This document shows positions 41,707 through 52,010 of a stretch of DNA of 64,000 nucleotides, piece after piece (position 1 is the first letter of the stretch; the number at the start of each line of letters is the position of its first letter). Under the pieces are notes generated by a model. The model saw nothing but the letters and a program-made list of their open reading frames with translations. It did not search any database and had not been told where the DNA came from. This DNA comes from Saccharomycopsis fibuligera x Saccharomycopsis cf. fibuligera (Eukaryota; Ascomycota; Saccharomycetes; Ascoideales; Saccharomycopsidaceae): positions 2,315,028-2,379,027 of the forward strand of contig CP012820.1 in assembly GCA_001936135.1 (NCBI GenBank). Direction: 5' to 3'. A program made the translations under genes and the position numbers.

Positions 41707-44700
41707 ATGAGTTCCAATAACCATCATAATAATAACAGCGATATATACCATTTTAATAACTTTTCCTATACCATGTCACCAAGAAATAGAAATAATCCCA
41801 ACAACAGCAATAATAATAGCAGCTCTGCCAATAACATTAGATCTCAACTAGCGACGCCATTCAACGCCCAACCGCATGCCAGTGGTATCCGTCCTCCACA
41901 TCAAACCATCTACGACAACAGTTCTTCCAGCGAAGAAGCTGTAGAAGATGCTGAAGAAGGGTTCAGACCCTTTCCTGAAAACGGTGACTATTATCCAGTA
42001 AATACTGCTGTTTACCAATCATCAGCATCTAGGTCTCCTCTACACACTAACCAAGCTCAAACACAACTTCCAGCGGCTACGGCTGCACCTGTTCCACTTC
42101 TGCATCCACCACCAAGAGCAGCAACATCACCCATACCAGAAGCAGCGGGAGGATCTCGTTCGCCTTTATCTTTCATACGCGCTGCTACTGACCAGTTGGA
42201 CGATCATGCTAGACGTAACACCAACTTATTCATGGGACAAACGCCACAACGGCAGCAAGAACAACAACGACAGGAACAAGGCCATGGTGCAGTTCATTTT
42301 AATGATAATGGTGATGTTCATAGTAATTCTTCGAGTATCACTGCTACTGATGTTGAATTCGTTAATTACGAAGATGAGGCCAAAAAAGAAACTTACCCTG
42401 GCCAACATGGGCCATATTCTCAACAACAACATCCAATGAATGAGATGCCTGGTGCTTTTATCGCTGGTGGTGATGAAAACGACAACAATGGTAACCCCAA
42501 TGACTTTGGAGAACAGCCAATTGATTTCGCTGTACCTGAAGAATATAAGCTCCAAGAGGCACCAAAGCCGAAATTGGTGGAAAAAAAATTTGTTACTTAT
42601 AAAGGTAACTTAATTTTAGATAGTGAAACTAGCGCATACTTGTTGAGACAATATGCGTTACAAGAACCAGGTAATGAGTTCACTTATATGAGATATTCCT
42701 CAATTACTTGTCAGCCAAATGAATTTGTGGCAAAAAATTACGACTTAAGACAAAATTTTTATGCTGTTAGAAGAGAAACTGAATTACTTGTTTGTGTCAC
42801 TTTGTATAACGAGGAACCGCATTTGGTGGCAAGAACTTTGAAAGGAGTTTTCCAAAACATTAATCATTTGACCAAGTTAAAGCATAGCAGAGTTTGGGGT
42901 AAAGATTCTTGGAAAAAAGTTGTTGTTTGCTTGGTTGCTGATGGTAGAAATAAAATTGATAAAAAGACATTAGCTCTTTTTTCTGCCATTGGGGTTTATC
43001 AAGATGGTTTTGCTAGAGGTCAATTGGGTGATAAGGACATTCAAGCCCATCTTTACGAGCATACCACCATGTTGGGATTCTCTGCAACTGATGAAGACAA
43101 TATCTCATTTAAGAAAAATAATGTCCCTGTGCAATTGCTTTTTTGCTTGAAAGAGAAAAATAAGAAAAAAATTAATTCTCACCGTTGGTGTTTTGAAGCA
43201 TTTTCTCCAGTGTTAAATCCTAGGGTGGTAGTTCTTTTGGATGCTGGTACGCAACCAACTAAAGATTCGCTTTACAATTTATGGAATTCTTTTTACATGG
43301 ACCCTCAAGTTGGTGGGGCATGTGGAGAAATCAAAGCTGCTTTGGGCCCTAAATTTATCAATTTGCTTAATCCATTAGTAGCAGCTCAGAATTTTGAATA
43401 CAAGATTTCGAATATCTTGGATAAGCCAACAGAGTCAGTATTTGGCTTCATTTCAGTGTTACCAGGGGCATTTAGCGCTTATCGATACCATGCATTATTG
43501 AATGATGAAGATGGTATTGGCCCATTGGAAAAATACTTTAAAGGTGAAGAGTTGGATAGTGATGCTAGTGCTGGTGTTTTCCAAAAAAACATGTACTTGG
43601 CAGAAGACAGAATTTTATGTTTTGAGCTAGTGGCTAAAAAGAAGTGGAATTGGAAATTGAAATATGTCAAATCAGCATGTGCCGAAACCGATACTCCAAC
43701 TGCAATTTCTGCATTGGTTAAGCAAAGAAGAAGATGGTTAAATGGTTCCTTTTTTGCATCTTTTTACTCATTGACCCATTTTTACAGAATTTGGACTTCA
43801 GGACATTCAGTAGTGAGAAAATTTTGGTTGCAAGTTGAATTTATCTATCAAGCGGTTCAGTTAGTGATTTCTTGGTTCAGTATTGCGTGTTTTTTTATCG
43901 TCTTTAGAATTTTGACCAAATCTTTGGAAGATTATTTTGGTGGGGCAAAAATTCTTGCTGGTATTTTTCTTTGGATTTATGTTGCTACCACAGTAATTAC
44001 ATTTGTGCTTTCGTTTGGCAATCGTCCAGAAGGTACTTCCAAAGTATATTTTGCCATGCTTTTATTCTATGCGATACTCATGAGTTATACAATATTTGCC
44101 GCGATCTTTTTGTCAGTTAAAGCAGTCCAAGATTTTGTCAAAGAGAAAAGTTTTCAACAAATGGTTTTCCACAATTCAAGATTTAGAGATTTGGTGGTAT
44201 CTATGGCTTCTACTTATGTGCTTTATTTTGTTGCATCCTTCGTATATTTTGAGCCATGGCATATGTTTACCTCATTCTTGCAATACTTGTTGATCAGTCC
44301 AACCTACATTAATGTTTTAAATATTTATGCCTTTTGCAACTTGCATGATTTAAGTTGGGGCAGCAGAGATGATGAGATCAAGGATGATTTGAAACCAGCC
44401 AAAGTGGAGCAAATTAACGATAAAGAAGATGAAGCAGTAGCAGGAAACGAGTTTTTGATTTCCATGGATGCTCCAATTGAACAAGAAGAAGTTAATGAGC
44501 AGTACATGAAGCAGCTTGGATTTTTAATGAAGCCTTCAGAGCCCAATTTCCGGTACAATAAGCTAGGTATGAAAGTGAAAATTGACCATACTGACAGGGA
44601 AACCAAAGAGAAAGATTACTACGCCTTGATTAGATCATTGGTTGTGATATTTTGGATGGGTACTAATGTGTGTTTGATTGCTGTTGTTTTAAGCATGGAT

Positions 44701-44904
44701 GGTTTCACTGAGACTTCAGCTATCAAGAAAGTTTACGAAAGAAGATCCGAAGTGTTCTTGACAGTTATTTTATGGATTGTGGCATTTTTGGCAGCATTCC
44801 GGTTCCTTGGATGTATGATTTATTTAGTCAATAATATCCACGAGAAGTGGGTTGAGTTTGATATTCGGTTCAAGAACAAGACCAATTCCAAGTATCTAGT
44901 CTGA
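41707..44904 (+). CDS. Class I (Chs2/Chs8-type) chitin synthase
   Basis: A 1065-residue integral-membrane processive GT2 enzyme that polymerises UDP-GlcNAc into chitin at the plasma membrane. A long hydrophilic Asn/Gln/Ser-rich N-terminus (about 1-290) is followed by the chitin-synthase N segment (about 295-355, FVTYKGNLILDSE...). The catalytic core (about 355-690) has VTLYNEE, VVCLVADGR, LLDAGTQP, the catalytic AEDR motif (E633-D634-R635) and QRRRW (673-677). About seven C-terminal membrane segments lie in 720-1045. Overall length and order match class I fungal synthases (S. cerevisiae Chs1, Candida Chs2/Chs8) rather than class IV Chs3, which is longer and uses a different N-terminus. Only one in-frame CTG (codon 132) was found in the whole gene. 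ATG 41707 is the first in frame after the leader. Confidence 0.9.
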   Translation: MSSNNHHNNNSDIYHFNNFSYTMSPRNRNNPNNSNNNSSSANNIRSQLATPFNAQPHASGIRPPHQTIYDNSSSSEEAVEDAEEGFRPFPENGDYYPVNTAVYQSSASRSPLHTNQAQTQLPAATAAPVPLLHPPPRAATSPIPEAAGGSRSPLSFIRAATDQLDDHARRNTNLFMGQTPQRQQEQQRQEQGHGAVHFNDNGDVHSNSSSITATDVEFVNYEDEAKKETYPGQHGPYSQQQHPMNEMPGAFIAGGDENDNNGNPNDFGEQPIDFAVPEEYKLQEAPKPKLVEKKFVTYKGNLILDSETSAYLLRQYALQEPGNEFTYMRYSSITCQPNEFVAKNYDLRQNFYAVRRETELLVCVTLYNEEPHLVARTLKGVFQNINHLTKLKHSRVWGKDSWKKVVVCLVADGRNKIDKKTLALFSAIGVYQDGFARGQLGDKDIQAHLYEHTTMLGFSATDEDNISFKKNNVPVQLLFCLKEKNKKKINSHRWCFEAFSPVLNPRVVVLLDAGTQPTKDSLYNLWNSFYMDPQVGGACGEIKAALGPKFINLLNPLVAAQNFEYKISNILDKPTESVFGFISVLPGAFSAYRYHALLNDEDGIGPLEKYFKGEELDSDASAGVFQKNMYLAEDRILCFELVAKKKWNWKLKYVKSACAETDTPTAISALVKQRRRWLNGSFFASFYSLTHFYRIWTSGHSVVRKFWLQVEFIYQAVQLVISWFSIACFFIVFRILTKSLEDYFGGAKILAGIFLWIYVATTVITFVLSFGNRPEGTSKVYFAMLLFYAILMSYTIFAAIFLSVKAVQDFVKEKSFQQMVFHNSRFRDLVVSMASTYVLYFVASFVYFEPWHMFTSFLQYLLISPTYINVLNIYAFCNLHDLSWGSRDDEIKDDLKPAKVEQINDKEDEAVAGNEFLISMDAPIEQEEVNEQYMKQLGFLMKPSEPNFRYNKLGMKVKIDHTDRETKEKDYYALIRSLVVIFWMGTNVCLIAVVLSMDGFTETSAIKKVYERRSEVFLTVILWIVAFLAAFRFLGCMIYLVNNIHEKWVEFDIRFKNKTNSKYLV

Positions 44905-45387
44905 TACTTGTACTTGCGCATCATATTATATGTTTTTCATTTATACCATAGTTCTTTAGTTTTATAGCATTTGTTTCATGCCTAATTTTGCTTGTTTTAT
45001 TTGTTTTTGTTTGATTAGTTTTGTTTGCGTTTGACTATCCCAAATTTTGATTGGATAATATAATAATATTCTATTAACGGATTGACAGTGATAGTAGTCG
45101 TGCACATGTATCTGGTAGCAAAGTTTGATGTAGAAGCGGTGCGTCTGACAATGTCGTCATCGTTGGATGCTGCCAGAAAGTGTCACCCTGCGCAACGTTA
45201 ACAAACAATCTAGCGCTATCACCACGTTTAGTTGACACTCTTCCACAACAACGCTCGTCAGTAAACACAACACACGCCCCCCTTTTCCTGCTAGTGCCCA
45301 TCGCAAAGTTGCTCGACAGGAGGTATTAACAGACAGTTAACAAAACAAACTACAATTAACAATACACAATAACAAAACAACCACACA
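44905..45387. other. Tandem intergenic region before LSB5
   Basis: 483 bases. The left part is T-rich (chitin synthase 3' UTR); the right part (about 45290-45387) is an A/C-rich leader with repeated AACAAA/AACAATA before the LSB5 ATG. No gene supported. Confidence 0.6.
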
Positions 45388-46747
45388 ATGGGTATATTCA
45401 GCGAGGATAAACCTCAGACCGCAGTCACCGCTATCATCAATCAGATCCTTACGGAGAAAGCGGTGCAAGAATTTGAGCCGGAGATTCAGTTGCCTGGCTT
45501 GCTAGAGTCAATTAAATTTCAAGGTCCCGAAGGGTATGTACTTTAATTAATAACAGCGATAGTAACGTTTTTCTTTTTCCTACCATTTACGAATGCTAAC
45601 ATTCTTCCAGTGCTACAGAAGCAGCTCGAGCAGTTAGAAAGAAGCTCAAATATGGGTCCCCTTCAGTTCAATATAGAGCTCTCACGGTAAGTCAAGTGTT
45701 TGAGATGCATGATTATGTTAAAGTCATTTATTGTTATTATATTCATACTAACTTTACTCCCCCCCTTTTTACTTTTAGGTGCTTGAATTGTTAGTGTCCA
45801 ATGGTGGTAAGCCACTTACTCCTTTATATAGTGACAGCAAACTAATTGAGAGACTAAGGGTGATGATATCTGATGACAATGTTGTCCCTAGAGTTAGAAA
45901 GAAGTTGATTGCTATGGTGATTGGCTGGAACAGTGAATTCGCCAGTGATGCCAAATATTCGTCGTTGACGGGCTTGAATAAGTTTGCCAAACAATATTAC
46001 AAGCCGGGGCATGGCACAAACACTAATGATCATAATGCTACTTATAGCAGCAGCAGCAGAGTTCACAGAAACAGACATGATAGAGAAGTTCCCCAGTTTA
46101 TGGATGATACCGCTGATGATTTTACTGCTGATGAAATCAGGAGCATTGCTGATGTAAGTGACAGAACTGCTGGACACCTGAGAAGCTTAAGCGGGTCAAA
46201 TAGAGATTTGGATCAAGCATATGAAATTCCTAAGATTGACATTAGAAAAGCAGCACCGGAAATCAACAGAATTCTTTCCGAAGCCACTGCTAGTGCCACT
46301 ATATTGAGAAACGAGCTTGAGTCTTTGAATAGAAAAAGAGGAGAATTAGCGATAGATAATGATAGATGCACAATAAACTTTGACAAGTGTCGACAAATCA
46401 GAAGAAAAGTGTTGCGGTACTTGCAATTGATCAGCGAAGGCCAATTTTTGGGACTTTTGATTCATGCTAACGATGAATTAGTGGAGGCTTTACAGAAATA
46501 CTCTGATTACTCTAAGCCGATTAGCGACAGTGAGATTGAGAGTAGCAAGAATAGTAACACTGCCTCGCAGGTAAACCGCAGCGGTTTTATTAGCGAGTCA
46601 GAGGACGAGGAAGAGTCACTTACCACGGGAGCAGTGTCGCGTCGCAGCGTTGACTACTCTTTCAATACTAATACTAACAACAACTACGAATCTGAGGATG
46701 ACGACGAGGCTAATCCGTTTGCGGACCGGAACAAGGTAATCGACTAA
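45388..46747 (+). CDS. LSB5: Lsb5-type VHS/GAT endocytic adaptor, three exons
   Basis: Exons 45388-45533, 45611-45686 and 45779-46747 join to 396 codons. The protein resembles yeast Lsb5, a cortical adaptor of the GGA-like VHS/GAT class that binds Las17, Sla1 and ubiquitin and links actin patches to endocytosis. The VHS domain covers about 10-145 (ITEKA-like start, AARAVRKKLKYGSPSVQYRALTVLELLVSNGG across exons 2-3). A GAT-like helical region (about 225-320) follows, then an acidic Ser-rich tail with an NPF motif near the C-terminus, a typical EH-domain ligand. Splice signals are strong: GTATGT...TGCTAAC...CAG for intron 1 and GTAAGT...TACTAAC...TAG for intron 2. Splicing restores a continuous VHS fold, which supports the model. 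Two introns in one gene is unusual in budding yeasts. Confidence 0.88.
45534..45610 (+). other. LSB5: LSB5 intron 1
   Basis: 77 bases, donor GTATGT, branch TGCTAAC near 45593-45599, acceptor TTCCAG. It splits a Gly codon (GG|T). Confidence 0.9.
45687..45778 (+). other. LSB5: LSB5 intron 2
   Basis: 92 bases, donor GTAAGT, branch TACTAAC near 45746-45752, a C7 plus pyrimidine tract, acceptor TTTTAG. It falls between codons (phase 0). Confidence 0.9.
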
Positions 46748-47114
46748 TTAACTATCAAATAGAAATCTGATGGTATTTCACTGTATAGGAGTAAGGGTTA
46801 ATCAACGGTGTGCGGGTGTTTTCTGAATCCGGCAAAATGGTTATTTTTGTGGATAACGTAAGATGAGGTAGCTATCTGCACTGTTATCCATCAAAGTACA
46901 TTACTATACATGATTGTGCAGAGCAAGTTTAATTTATTTATAGACAATAGTCAAAAATAGGAATCGCCATGGAGCTATTAATAAGTTACAGCCCAGTGTT
47001 AAATACCGCCGTAGATCCATGGCCTCACCGCCTTTTCCCCCTTTTATACTCTATTTCTTTCCATTCCTTGCTACCCACTATTAACCAGTCTCTACCTGCA
47101 ACACTACACTCACC
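46748..47114. promoter_or_regulatory. Promoter region of the coiled-coil gene
   Basis: 367 bases in tandem orientation. A pyrimidine-rich stretch (about 47025-47105) precedes the next ATG. TATA-like bases TTTTATACT occur near 47041. No gene. Confidence 0.55.
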
Positions 47115-48587
47115 ATGTTGTTGGATAAAATAAAGACGAAGTTTGGTCTGCAGAAACCGGTTAGCACTCGTTTACCGCGTAATTTCGCCCACAGAAGATA
47201 CCACTCAGCAGATTTTTCAAAGTCTGCCTCCGTTGACTACGACAAGGTCCAGCAGTTGACTGCCGAAGTGTGCAAGCTCCAGAACGAAGCCACACAGGTT
47301 CCTGTCCTCAAGGCTAAGTTGGATGTTTTGCAAAACGAGTTGAAACTAGAAAAGGCAAAGTACAATTCGATGATTTATTGCCAGGAGTCAACAAAGACGA
47401 GGCTCAATGACAGTTTGAACAAGGAAAAACAATCAAAAGACTTACATTTGAGTAATAACAGCAGCAACGAAATTTATCAAAATTCCGTGTTTTCCTCTTC
47501 AGCAGTGCTTCTTGTGCCTCCAAGAAACCATAAAAGAAATGCCTCTAGCGTTACTTCTTTTTCCAATTCCAGTGACCAATCGCTATTTTCCATTCACAAC
47601 GAATCGATCCAGTCCAATGCAGAATTAGATTTGCAGTTGACTTATGAAGAGGCCAACAAATCCTTATTAGAAAAACTAAAGATGCAAGAAATGCGCAATA
47701 TCAAGTTACGCAATCAAATTGCCCAATTGGAAAGAACAGTGTCTGAATTGTCCAGATGTGTTGAAGAAGAAGGAAAACAACAGCAGAAACAAAAACAGTA
47801 CCAGAGTCATCGCAAAGACAGTATGGTTACTGCTGAGACTTCTTTGGATTTGCCAGAGTTAAACAAAAGCACAACCAACCTCACAATCAATATTGAGCTT
47901 AGCAATGCTTACGATCCAAGTGAAAAAGAAAATCTTGACCCGGCATCAACGACTATCAATAATTCTACAGCTTTAGAGACCCCTAGATCACACAACGATC
48001 GTAACTCTGTCTTTTCTTTCAATATTAATTTTGACAACTTGGTTGAACCGGCTTCTAATCAGGAAAACGATTTTTTTGCCAAAAGAGCTTCTATTGACAA
48101 CGATACCCAAAATAATACTTTATTAGCACCAAACACGCCAGATACTCCTGATTTCAGTACATTCACTATGGACCAGCAAAATCCAACCCCTACGAAACCA
48201 AAGCAGAATGACAACAGCATTGCTAATGATGCCGTTTTGTATCTTCCTCGAACCCCCAAAAAAACTGGTGCTGATTTACACAGAAATGAGTATTTTTGCA
48301 AAACATTGAGAAAAAGATCTTCTCATGAAAGTTTACTTTCATTAAATAAGCCATCAAATAAGACAAATGGTCTTGGTATTGAAAATGCCAGCAACATTAC
48401 CAATAAAAAGGAAAGAAGACAAAGCAAAAATTTGTACTACGTTGTTAGAGATGAAGCTAAAGATTTTAACATGAATGCTTCCTCTTCTTCCTCATTAGTG
48501 AGCCATAAAAGAAACACATTGGTGAATTACTGTACTAACCAATTGCATAAAGTTTCGCCACGCCCAAAATCATCCATCATGTTTTAA
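47115..48587 (+). CDS. Unknown coiled-coil protein with KEN box and Cdk sites
   Basis: 490 residues; I do not recognise the family. The N-terminus is basic (MLLDKIKTKFGLQKP...RNFAHRRYHSADF). Two coiled-coil segments are likely, about 43-110 (QLTAEVCKLQNE...VLQNELKLEKAK) and about 175-225 (LLEKLKMQEMRNIKLRNQIAQLERTV). Between and after them the sequence is Ser/Asn-rich. A perfect KEN box lies at residues 271-273 (SEKENLDP), and Thr-Pro sites include TPTK (about 357) and TPKK (T380), both full Cdk consensus, plus ETPRS and NTPDTPD. This combination suggests a cell-cycle-regulated, APC/C-degraded structural or regulatory protein, perhaps at septin, spindle or cortex; that is inference. ATG 47115 is the first in frame. 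Confidence 0.8.
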   Translation: MLLDKIKTKFGLQKPVSTRLPRNFAHRRYHSADFSKSASVDYDKVQQLTAEVCKLQNEATQVPVLKAKLDVLQNELKLEKAKYNSMIYCQESTKTRLNDSLNKEKQSKDLHLSNNSSNEIYQNSVFSSSAVLLVPPRNHKRNASSVTSFSNSSDQSLFSIHNESIQSNAELDLQLTYEEANKSLLEKLKMQEMRNIKLRNQIAQLERTVSELSRCVEEEGKQQQKQKQYQSHRKDSMVTAETSLDLPELNKSTTNLTINIELSNAYDPSEKENLDPASTTINNSTALETPRSHNDRNSVFSFNINFDNLVEPASNQENDFFAKRASIDNDTQNNTLLAPNTPDTPDFSTFTMDQQNPTPTKPKQNDNSIANDAVLYLPRTPKKTGADLHRNEYFCKTLRKRSSHESLLSLNKPSNKTNGLGIENASNITNKKERRQSKNLYYVVRDEAKDFNMNASSSSSLVSHKRNTLVNYCTNQLHKVSPRPKSSIMF

Positions 48588-49463
48588 AATTTAGTATTCA
48601 GCTTATCAGCTGCTACACGCTGATGTTTTTTTTCTTTGCTTCTTTCTGCTACTAACCACAGTCCGCTCGTTTAATTTCTAGTTATCTTCACTTCTTGTCT
48701 ATTGCTATTGCCTTGCCCATTCAGCATGATATACAGTATTGCTCTCCTGTTTTATATATTTCTTTTCTGTTTTACTTTTTATTGGTTTGAGCTATCATAG
48801 ATCTTTGCTCCTCCAAATCTCCTATTATCGCCATACGCTGACATGTTTTTTACGACTCTTATTTTCTTTCGTTATAAATCTCTTACCCTTTGTCTTTCTT
48901 TACATATGATGTTCGCTAATTAATCACAATTTATTGGTTTTCCGGTTCAGTGACTGTAAGTTTAAAATGCTATCCATGTAATCTGTATCTGCTAAACAGA
49001 AATGTAGGATATACGACAAGAGTCATTGCGTAAGCTCGTTCCATGATATACTATGCACTTACTCAGAATACTCGGTGGTTAGTCATCATCCCATCAGCCT
49101 GCCTGTTGCATTTTAGAGCTCTCAAGATAAATCTCGCCATACACTTTGTTATTATGTGTTTATATATATGTACCAGAGGAATGGTGTTAATGCACTATAT
49201 TCTGTACCATGACGCATGACTCACGAGAAGCGTGAAATATTCGGAAAAAAGAAAAAAATTTTAGCGTCATTTTTCAGTATTTTGGGGCCTCTAATTATAT
49301 AATATGATGGGAGCGTCGCTAGGTTGACATTACTGGTTTGACAGCAAACTGTTCAACCGCAAAGCTATAAAAAACTATTCCTTATCTTTTGTGTTATTTG
49401 CGTTGCTGATTTTTCCATACTAGAATAAATACCTATCAGCAAAACAAAAACAGAATTTACATC
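48588..49463. promoter_or_regulatory. Intergenic region and HIS4 promoter
   Basis: 876 bases. The left part is T-rich 3' sequence. The right part is the HIS4 promoter, with a Gcn4 site at 49217-49223, TATA-like TATATAATATG near 49296-49306 and TATAAAAAAC near 49366. A/C-rich bases precede the ATG. Confidence 0.7.
49217..49223 (+). promoter_or_regulatory. HIS4: Gcn4-type general amino-acid control site (TGACTCA)
   Basis: A perfect ATGACTCA lies ~240 bases upstream of the HIS4 ATG, a usual distance for Gcn4 activation of amino-acid biosynthesis genes in yeasts. It fits the identity of the downstream gene. Confidence 0.8.
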
Positions 49464-52010
49464 ATGGGCTTCCCATTGCTTCCGTTTTTCGAATCAATTG
49501 AGGATCAGCAGTTAACCAGTTTGGCTGTTATTGGTCAAGTGCTTGTCAAGTACTCCGCCTCTGTTGACTACAAATCATTTATCAATAATTTCCCATTACC
49601 TACTGCGTTTTACGTCGAGCTTTCTGGGACTTCATTAAATGTCACCAAGGTTATCGACTTGCTTAATGCTGGGATCGCCAAAGTTGTCGTTGATGTTCAA
49701 CTCGCCAAAGCCTTAGCTGAAGCTGGCATTCCAGAATCAAGAGTCATCATCAAAGTTTCCGGCGCTCAACAAGAAGCCAACAACTCAAGTGCTGCTTACG
49801 TTATTTCTGCCTCTGAAAAGGCCGTCGTCAAGACCAGTAACAGTGTTTTTATTGATTACTATACCGGTTCCAAAATCACTAAAGATGCAATTTCTGTTGT
49901 TGATAAAACCATTCCTATTGTCAACGCAGCCAACTTGACCACTGATTACACCAAGGCTTCTGATGATCAGATTTCCATTGCTGAATTCTTGGTGCCTGTT
50001 TTAACTAGCGATAGACCTGATGGATTATATTCAACTATCGTCACTGATATTCAAAATCATTCTTTAGGGTTAGTATACTCTTCCAAAAACTCTATTGAAG
50101 AAGCCATCAAGAACCAAGCTGGTGTTTACCAGTCTCGCAAGCGTGGTTTGTGGTTCAAAGGGGCCACTTCTGGCGCTACTCAAAAATTATTAAAGCTTGA
50201 CACTGACTGTGACGGTGATGTGTTGAATTTTGTGGTTGAACAAACAGGAGTTGGTTTCTGTCACTTGAACACAGATACTTGCTTTGGCAATTTGGGAGGA
50301 TTGAGCAAATTGGAAAAAATCTTGGAAAGTAGATTGGCTAATGCTCCTGAAGGTTCATATACTAAGAGATTGTTTAATGATGATAGATTGTTGAATGCAA
50401 AGATTCAAGAGGAAGCTGAAGAATTGACTACTGCTAACACTAAGGATGAAATAGCTTGGGAAGCCGCTGATTTGCTTTATTTTGCCTTAGCTAGATGTGT
50501 CAAGTCTGGTGTTTCTATCGCTGATGTTGAAAAAAATCTTGATTTGAAGAACTTGAAGGTCACTCGCAGAAAAGGTGATGCTAAACCAAAATTCTTTCAA
50601 CAAGAAAAGAAAGAAGAAGCCAAGCCAGCTGCTCCCGTTGCTCAAGTTTCAGCTTCAACTACAGTTCCAGCTTCACAGTCCAAGAAAGATGACAAGATTT
50701 ATTTACAAGAATATGATGTGGCCAACCATACAAAAGAAGAAGTGATCAAGATTCTTGAACGTCCAGTGCAATCTACTGCTAATATTATGAAACTAGTGAA
50801 CCCAATTATTGAAAATGTTATTAACAACGGTGACAAAGCCTTGTTAGAATTGACAGAGAAATTTGATAAAGTTAAACTTGATTCTCCAATATTACAAGCT
50901 CCATTTCCACCAGAATTGTACGAATTGCCACAAGATATGAAAGATGCTCTCGATTTATCTATTGATAACGTTTACAAATTCCACCATGCTCAATTACAAG
51001 AAAAGCTTAAAGTAGAAACTGCTCCAGGGGTGGTATGCTCTAGATTTTCAAGACCTATTGAAAAAGTTGGTCTTTATGTTCCTGGTGGTACTGCAGTGTT
51101 ACCTTCTACTGCATTAATGTTGGGGGTTCCTGCCAAAGTTGCTGGTTGTAAAGAAATCGTGTTTGCTTCTCCTCCTGGCAAAGATGGTAAATTGACTCCA
51201 GAAGTTGTTTATGTGGCTCATAAACTAGGTGCCAAGGCTATTGTTTTGGCCGGAGGTGCGCAAGCAGTTGCTGCTATGGCTTATGGTACCGAATCTGTGC
51301 CTAAGTGCGACAAGATCTTGGGTCCAGGTAATCAATTCGTCACTGCTGCTAAAATGTACGTGCAGAATGATACGAAAGCTCTTTGTTCTATTGATATGCC
51401 GGCTGGTCCAAGTGAAGTGCTCGTGGTTGCTGATAGCAGTGCTGATCCAGATTTTGTGGCAGCTGATTTGTTGTCACAAGCTGAACACGGAGTTGATTCT
51501 CAAGTTGTGTTGGTGGGTATTAATTTGAATGATAAGGAAGTTCTTGCTATTCAAGAAGCTGTTGACAGTCAAGCCAAAGCATTGCCAAGGGAGGATATTA
51601 TTAGAAAATGTATTGACCACAGTGTTATCTTGAAAGTAAAAACTGTGCAAGAAGCATTCGATTACTCCAACTTGTATGCTCCAGAACATTTAATTTTGCA
51701 AATTAAGGATGCTTCCAACTATGTTGATTTGGTTGATAATGCTGGTAGTGTGTTTGTTGGTTACTTGACTCCAGAATCCTGTGGCGATTACTCTTCTGGT
51801 ACTAATCATACTTTGCCAACTTATGGTTATGCTAGAATGTATTCCGGTGTCAACACTGGTACTTTCTTGAAATACATCACTTCTCAAGAAGTCAGTGAGA
51901 CTGGATTGAAGAGTATTGGCAAAGCCGTTATGAAAGTTGCTACCGTTGAAGGTTTAGGTGCTCACTGTAACGCTGTCAAGATTCGTATGGAAAAGCTTGG
52001 CTTGTTATAA
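49464..52010 (+). CDS. HIS4: Trifunctional histidine biosynthesis enzyme His4
   Basis: An 848-residue cytosolic fusion catalysing three steps: phosphoribosyl-AMP cyclohydrolase (step 3), phosphoribosyl-ATP pyrophosphatase (step 2) and histidinol dehydrogenase (steps 9-10). After a ~220-residue fungal N-terminal region comes the HisI-like domain (about 222-275; RGLWFKG, DTDCDGD, CHLNTDTCFG). The HisE-like domain (about 282-365; KIQEEAEEL, EAADLLYF) follows. An Ala/Pro/Lys linker (about 385-412) leads to HisD (about 415-848; GLYVPGGTAVLPS, GPGNQFVTAAK, DMPAGPSEVLVVAD, SQAEHG, APEHL, HTLPT-type end). The length and domain order match other yeast His4 proteins. No in-frame CTG codon was found. 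It is convergent with the glutaredoxin gene. Confidence 0.96.
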   Translation: MGFPLLPFFESIEDQQLTSLAVIGQVLVKYSASVDYKSFINNFPLPTAFYVELSGTSLNVTKVIDLLNAGIAKVVVDVQLAKALAEAGIPESRVIIKVSGAQQEANNSSAAYVISASEKAVVKTSNSVFIDYYTGSKITKDAISVVDKTIPIVNAANLTTDYTKASDDQISIAEFLVPVLTSDRPDGLYSTIVTDIQNHSLGLVYSSKNSIEEAIKNQAGVYQSRKRGLWFKGATSGATQKLLKLDTDCDGDVLNFVVEQTGVGFCHLNTDTCFGNLGGLSKLEKILESRLANAPEGSYTKRLFNDDRLLNAKIQEEAEELTTANTKDEIAWEAADLLYFALARCVKSGVSIADVEKNLDLKNLKVTRRKGDAKPKFFQQEKKEEAKPAAPVAQVSASTTVPASQSKKDDKIYLQEYDVANHTKEEVIKILERPVQSTANIMKLVNPIIENVINNGDKALLELTEKFDKVKLDSPILQAPFPPELYELPQDMKDALDLSIDNVYKFHHAQLQEKLKVETAPGVVCSRFSRPIEKVGLYVPGGTAVLPSTALMLGVPAKVAGCKEIVFASPPGKDGKLTPEVVYVAHKLGAKAIVLAGGAQAVAAMAYGTESVPKCDKILGPGNQFVTAAKMYVQNDTKALCSIDMPAGPSEVLVVADSSADPDFVAADLLSQAEHGVDSQVVLVGINLNDKEVLAIQEAVDSQAKALPREDIIRKCIDHSVILKVKTVQEAFDYSNLYAPEHLILQIKDASNYVDLVDNAGSVFVGYLTPESCGDYSSGTNHTLPTYGYARMYSGVNTGTFLKYITSQEVSETGLKSIGKAVMKVATVEGLGAHCNAVKIRMEKLGLL

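Noticed and set aside
45074-45301. 75-codon minus-strand frame before LSB5
   Set aside because: Short, no domain, lies in the promoter/leader of LSB5.
48648-48661. CTACTAACCACAG, a branch point plus acceptor
   Set aside because: It follows the stop codon of the coiled-coil gene and no donor or extra exon is evident.
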